Source of the DNA: UBA10348 sp002469915
GTDB taxonomy: Bacteria > Bacteroidota > Rhodothermia > Rhodothermales > UBA10348
DNA: 64,000 nt
Assembly: GCA_029249345.1 (NCBI GenBank)
Contig: JAQWHM010000015.1
Location: forward strand, 103,058 to 167,057
Direction of reading: 5' to 3'
Of the stretch, positions 61,461-64,000 are shown in pieces (position 1 is the stretch's first letter; each line of letters starts with the position of its first letter). Below the pieces are notes generated by a model. It had not been told where the DNA came from. It did no database searches and saw nothing but the letters and a program-made list of their open reading frames with translations. Position numbers and translations under genes: made by a program.

Positions 61461-64000
61461 ATGTCCCGCTTTTTCACGGCACTTCTCGTGCTCGTATTTT
61501 TTGCTTTTGATATATCCGCACAGGACTTTTCCGAAGACTTTGAAGACCTTTCGTTCCGATACGTAGGCCCCTCTCGTGGAGGTCGGGTAACAGCAGTTGC
61601 CGGCCATCGAGCCACTCCTCGAACCTTTTTTATGGGAGCAACGGGAGGTGGAGTGTGGAAAACCACCGATGCCGGAGCGAATTGGAACAATGTTTCTGAC
61701 AGTTTTTTCGAAACGGGCTCCATTGGATCTATTGATGTAGCGGATACGAATCCTGACCTAGTGTGGGTTGGAACGGGGTCTGATGGTATCCGGAGCAATG
61801 TGATAATTGGCAGAGGGATCTACAAGTCAGTCGACGGCGGAGAGACCTGGGAATACAAAGGGCTCAGAGATGGAGGTCAGCTCGGATCCGTGGTTATTCA
61901 CCCAACGAACCCGGAGGTTGTTTATGTGGCGGCGCTAGGAAGCCCATTTGGTTCAAATCCCGAGAGAGGGATTTACAAGACTCAGGACGGAGGAGATACC
62001 TGGAATCACGTTTTGTTTGTGTCTGACAAGACGGGCGGTGTGGATATCGAATTGGATCCCTCAAATCCGGATGTAATCTATGCGGCCATGTGGAGGGCAG
62101 AGCGCAAACCCTGGACCATTATTAGTGGAGACCACGGTGAAGAAGATGGCGTGTATGTATCGCGCGACGCTGGCGTAACCTGGCAGCGCAAAACGGTCGG
62201 ACTACCTACCGACCTAATTGGCAAGATCGATTTTGCAGTCTCGGCAGATGATCCGAGCCGAGTGTATGCCCTCGTTGAAACGGATCCCGAGCGCGAAGGA
62301 TTGTATCGCTCGAATGATCGCGGAGAGACCTGGCACCTGGTTAACACCTACCGATCTCTCATGGATAGGCCGTTTTACTACACGAATATTGATGCAAACC
62401 CCTCTAATGCTGATCATCTATATGTGAACAGCACGGGCTACTTCGAATCAGAAGATGCGGGTCTAAACTGGTCTCGTCGCTCCACGCCTCATGGGGACAA
62501 CCACGACATGTGGATCAATCCGGATGACAGCAACATTTTCATTCAGTCGAACGATGGTGGAGCCAATGTGACGCTGGATGGCGGCGCAACATGGTCCACT
62601 CAGAAGAATCAACCGACCGCTGAATTGTATCAAGTGGACGTGGATGACAGAAATCCGTACTGGTTATATGCGGGGCAGCAGGACAACTCAACGATTGCAG
62701 TTCCCAGTAACTCAACGGGTAACAGGCAAGGTGGTCCTGAGTCGTATTGGGAAGCCGTAGGTGGGTGTGAAACCGGACCTGCAGTGCCCAAGCCCGGAGA
62801 CGCGGATATCGTGTTTTCCAATTGTAAAGGACGGTTTTACCAGTATTCCCGAAGGACTGGACAATCTCGAAATTACTATGTGGGCGCGGCCAATATGTAT
62901 GGTCGCAATCCTGCTGAGTTAAAGATCCGGTTCCAGCGCACGGTGCCGATCGAAGTATCTCCACATGATCCCAATGTGGTCTATCATGGCTCCCAGTACG
63001 TTCATAAGACGGTGGACGGCGGGGAAACTTGGTTGACCATCAGCCCTGATCTCACAGCCTTTCGTCCTGAGCGTCAGATGGTTTCTGGAAGTCCTATCAC
63101 GCGAGATGTGACGGGGGAAGAACACTACTCTGTGCTTTATGCGATTGAAGAGTCTCCGGTTCAGGAAGGGGTGATATGGACGGGTGCCAATGATGGTCCG
63201 GTTTTCTTGACAAAGGATGGTGGGACGACGTGGACGAATGTAACGCCAACGAATATGCCGCCAGAAGGGCGCATCCAGAGTATTGATGCCTCTCCGCATG
63301 CTGCAGGTACAGCATACGTGGCAGGATATCGCTATCTCTTGAACGACTTCGAACCCTACATCTACAAAACAGATGATTTTGGAGCGACATGGACACGGCT
63401 GACTGATGGAGCCAACGGTATCGCAATCGATACCCCGGTTCGGGTTGTACGGGAAGATCCACACCGCCAGGGCATGTTGTTTGCAGGAACGGAATATGGT
63501 TTTTACGTCTCCATGAACGACGGGGGAGAATGGCACCGATTCGATTCAGGCTTGCCGGCAAGTCCCATTACTGATATTCGTATCAATAAGGGCGACATCG
63601 TGTTATCGACTATGGGGCGTGGATTCTGGATTTTAGATGATATCTCTTCATTGCGCTCATTTACGAGTTCGGACGAAGCCCAACTTGTGAAACCAAGGGC
63701 CACCTTTCGGTCTCGTCGATTTGCTCGGGGTGGTGGTCCAGCTGCGCCCCAGTATGCTTCTGCAGGAGTGAAGCTGGACTATTTTCTTCCGGCTGACATG
63801 GAGGGAGATGTCTCTCTTGTTATTAGTCAGAACGGTAAGTCTATTCGCGAATACAAAAACACACCTGCCTCAGAAGGCCGTACGCCAGACCAAGGTATGA
63901 GGGCTCCTCGAGGTAGAAGTGCTGGAAACAAGGCGCTGGAAAGCACGAAAGGCATGCATCGCTTTGTATGGGATATGCGCGTAGATGGGCCTGAGGATGA
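61461..64000 (+). CDS. Secreted BNR/VPS10-type beta-propeller protein (paralogue 3, cut by window edge)
   Basis: The frame begins at ATG 61461 and remains open to the end of the window, giving 846 codons. It starts with a signal peptide (MSRFFTALLVLVFFAFDISAQ). BNR/Asp-box units follow, such as GGGVWKTTDAGANW, GIYKSVDGGETW, GIYKTQDGGDTW and VFLTKDGGTTW. The order of segments (RYVGPSRGGRVTAVAG near the start, MWINPDDSNIFIQSNDGGANVTLDGG in the middle, ILDDISSLRSF near residue 730) follows the paralogue at 22228. The visible C-terminal part has Gly/Arg-rich sequence (RFARGGGPAAPQYA). Relatives are about 1000-1060 residues, so about 150-200 are missing. The function is unknown. Confidence 0.9.
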   Translation, partial: MSRFFTALLVLVFFAFDISAQDFSEDFEDLSFRYVGPSRGGRVTAVAGHRATPRTFFMGATGGGVWKTTDAGANWNNVSDSFFETGSIGSIDVADTNPDLVWVGTGSDGIRSNVIIGRGIYKSVDGGETWEYKGLRDGGQLGSVVIHPTNPEVVYVAALGSPFGSNPERGIYKTQDGGDTWNHVLFVSDKTGGVDIELDPSNPDVIYAAMWRAERKPWTIISGDHGEEDGVYVSRDAGVTWQRKTVGLPTDLIGKIDFAVSADDPSRVYALVETDPEREGLYRSNDRGETWHLVNTYRSLMDRPFYYTNIDANPSNADHLYVNSTGYFESEDAGLNWSRRSTPHGDNHDMWINPDDSNIFIQSNDGGANVTLDGGATWSTQKNQPTAELYQVDVDDRNPYWLYAGQQDNSTIAVPSNSTGNRQGGPESYWEAVGGCETGPAVPKPGDADIVFSNCKGRFYQYSRRTGQSRNYYVGAANMYGRNPAELKIRFQRTVPIEVSPHDPNVVYHGSQYVHKTVDGGETWLTISPDLTAFRPERQMVSGSPITRDVTGEEHYSVLYAIEESPVQEGVIWTGANDGPVFLTKDGGTTWTNVTPTNMPPEGRIQSIDASPHAAGTAYVAGYRYLLNDFEPYIYKTDDFGATWTRLTDGANGIAIDTPVRVVREDPHRQGMLFAGTEYGFYVSMNDGGEWHRFDSGLPASPITDIRINKGDIVLSTMGRGFWILDDISSLRSFTSSDEAQLVKPRATFRSRRFARGGGPAAPQYASAGVKLDYFLPADMEGDVSLVISQNGKSIREYKNTPASEGRTPDQGMRAPRGRSAGNKALESTKGMHRFVWDMRVDGPED

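Noticed and set aside
1..64000. CRISPR arrays, insertion sequences, prophage, tRNA and rRNA genes
   Set aside because: No regularly spaced direct repeats, transposase or integrase motifs, cloverleaf with GTTCGANTC loop, or rRNA core sequence was seen on either strand.

Overview
The window reads as a chromosomal segment of an aerobic, probably marine member of the FCB/Bacteroidota side of the tree, most likely Rhodothermota or Balneolota. The evidence is the C-terminal type IX secretion sorting domains (a clear YPNPFNPTT motif in one protein), a PorV-like protein, a TonB receptor with a carboxypeptidase-regulatory N-terminus, many exported proteins and lipoproteins, and genes packed with ATGA overlaps. 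I see no rRNA, tRNA, CRISPR array, insertion sequence, phage gene or plasmid gene.

Layout. 1-6.1 kb (minus strand): an ECF sigma factor with the start of a possible anti-sigma gene, an MltD-like transglycosylase with four LysM repeats, a propionyl-CoA carboxylase beta chain, and an unknown protein with two VPLW motifs. 6.1-8.0 kb: an outer-membrane-type beta protein flanked by two terminator-bearing intergenic regions, one of which looks like a structured RNA gene. 8.0-20 kb: a Gfo/Idh/MocA oxidoreductase, a large BNR-propeller protein, a YkvI-like membrane protein, an amidase lipoprotein coupled to a Ser/Thr kinase, a DUF1080 protein (3-keto-glycoside hydrolase type) and two FKBP genes. 20-32.5 kb: a carboxypeptidase-regulatory-domain protein, a membrane protein, a second BNR protein, a planctomycete-type cytochrome operon (DUF1549/DUF1553, DUF1501, and a DUF2231-cytochrome-LRR fusion), and divergently a Tat-exported NHL protein with a COG3650 protein. 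32.5-41 kb: a small exported protein, an APC permease fused to EIIA and TrkA-C-like domains, a second DUF1501 plus DUF1549/DUF1553 pair, and a two-TM protein.

41.2-53.8 kb is a plus-strand run of secretion and uptake genes: two sorting-domain proteins (one with OB-fold-like segments), a lipoprotein, a TonB receptor, a PorV-like protein, an NHL lipoprotein, and a secreted DNase I-fold phosphoesterase. Its composition suggests use of extracellular nucleic acid or phosphoester. 53.9-61.2 kb (minus strand) holds a VanX-like dipeptidase and then a cyanophycin operon: isoaspartyl dipeptidase, cyanophycinase, cyanophycin synthetase, and a Mur-ligase paralogue without an ATP-grasp domain. The window ends inside a third BNR paralogue.

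The main uncharted signals are non-coding: the candidate RNA at about 7.73-7.92 kb, a 27-base element shared by the leaders of two BNR paralogues, and an identical 11-mer in the promoters of the MocA-type and DUF1080 genes, whose products could act in one keto-sugar pathway. Functional statements rest on motif recognition by eye; no database search was possible.
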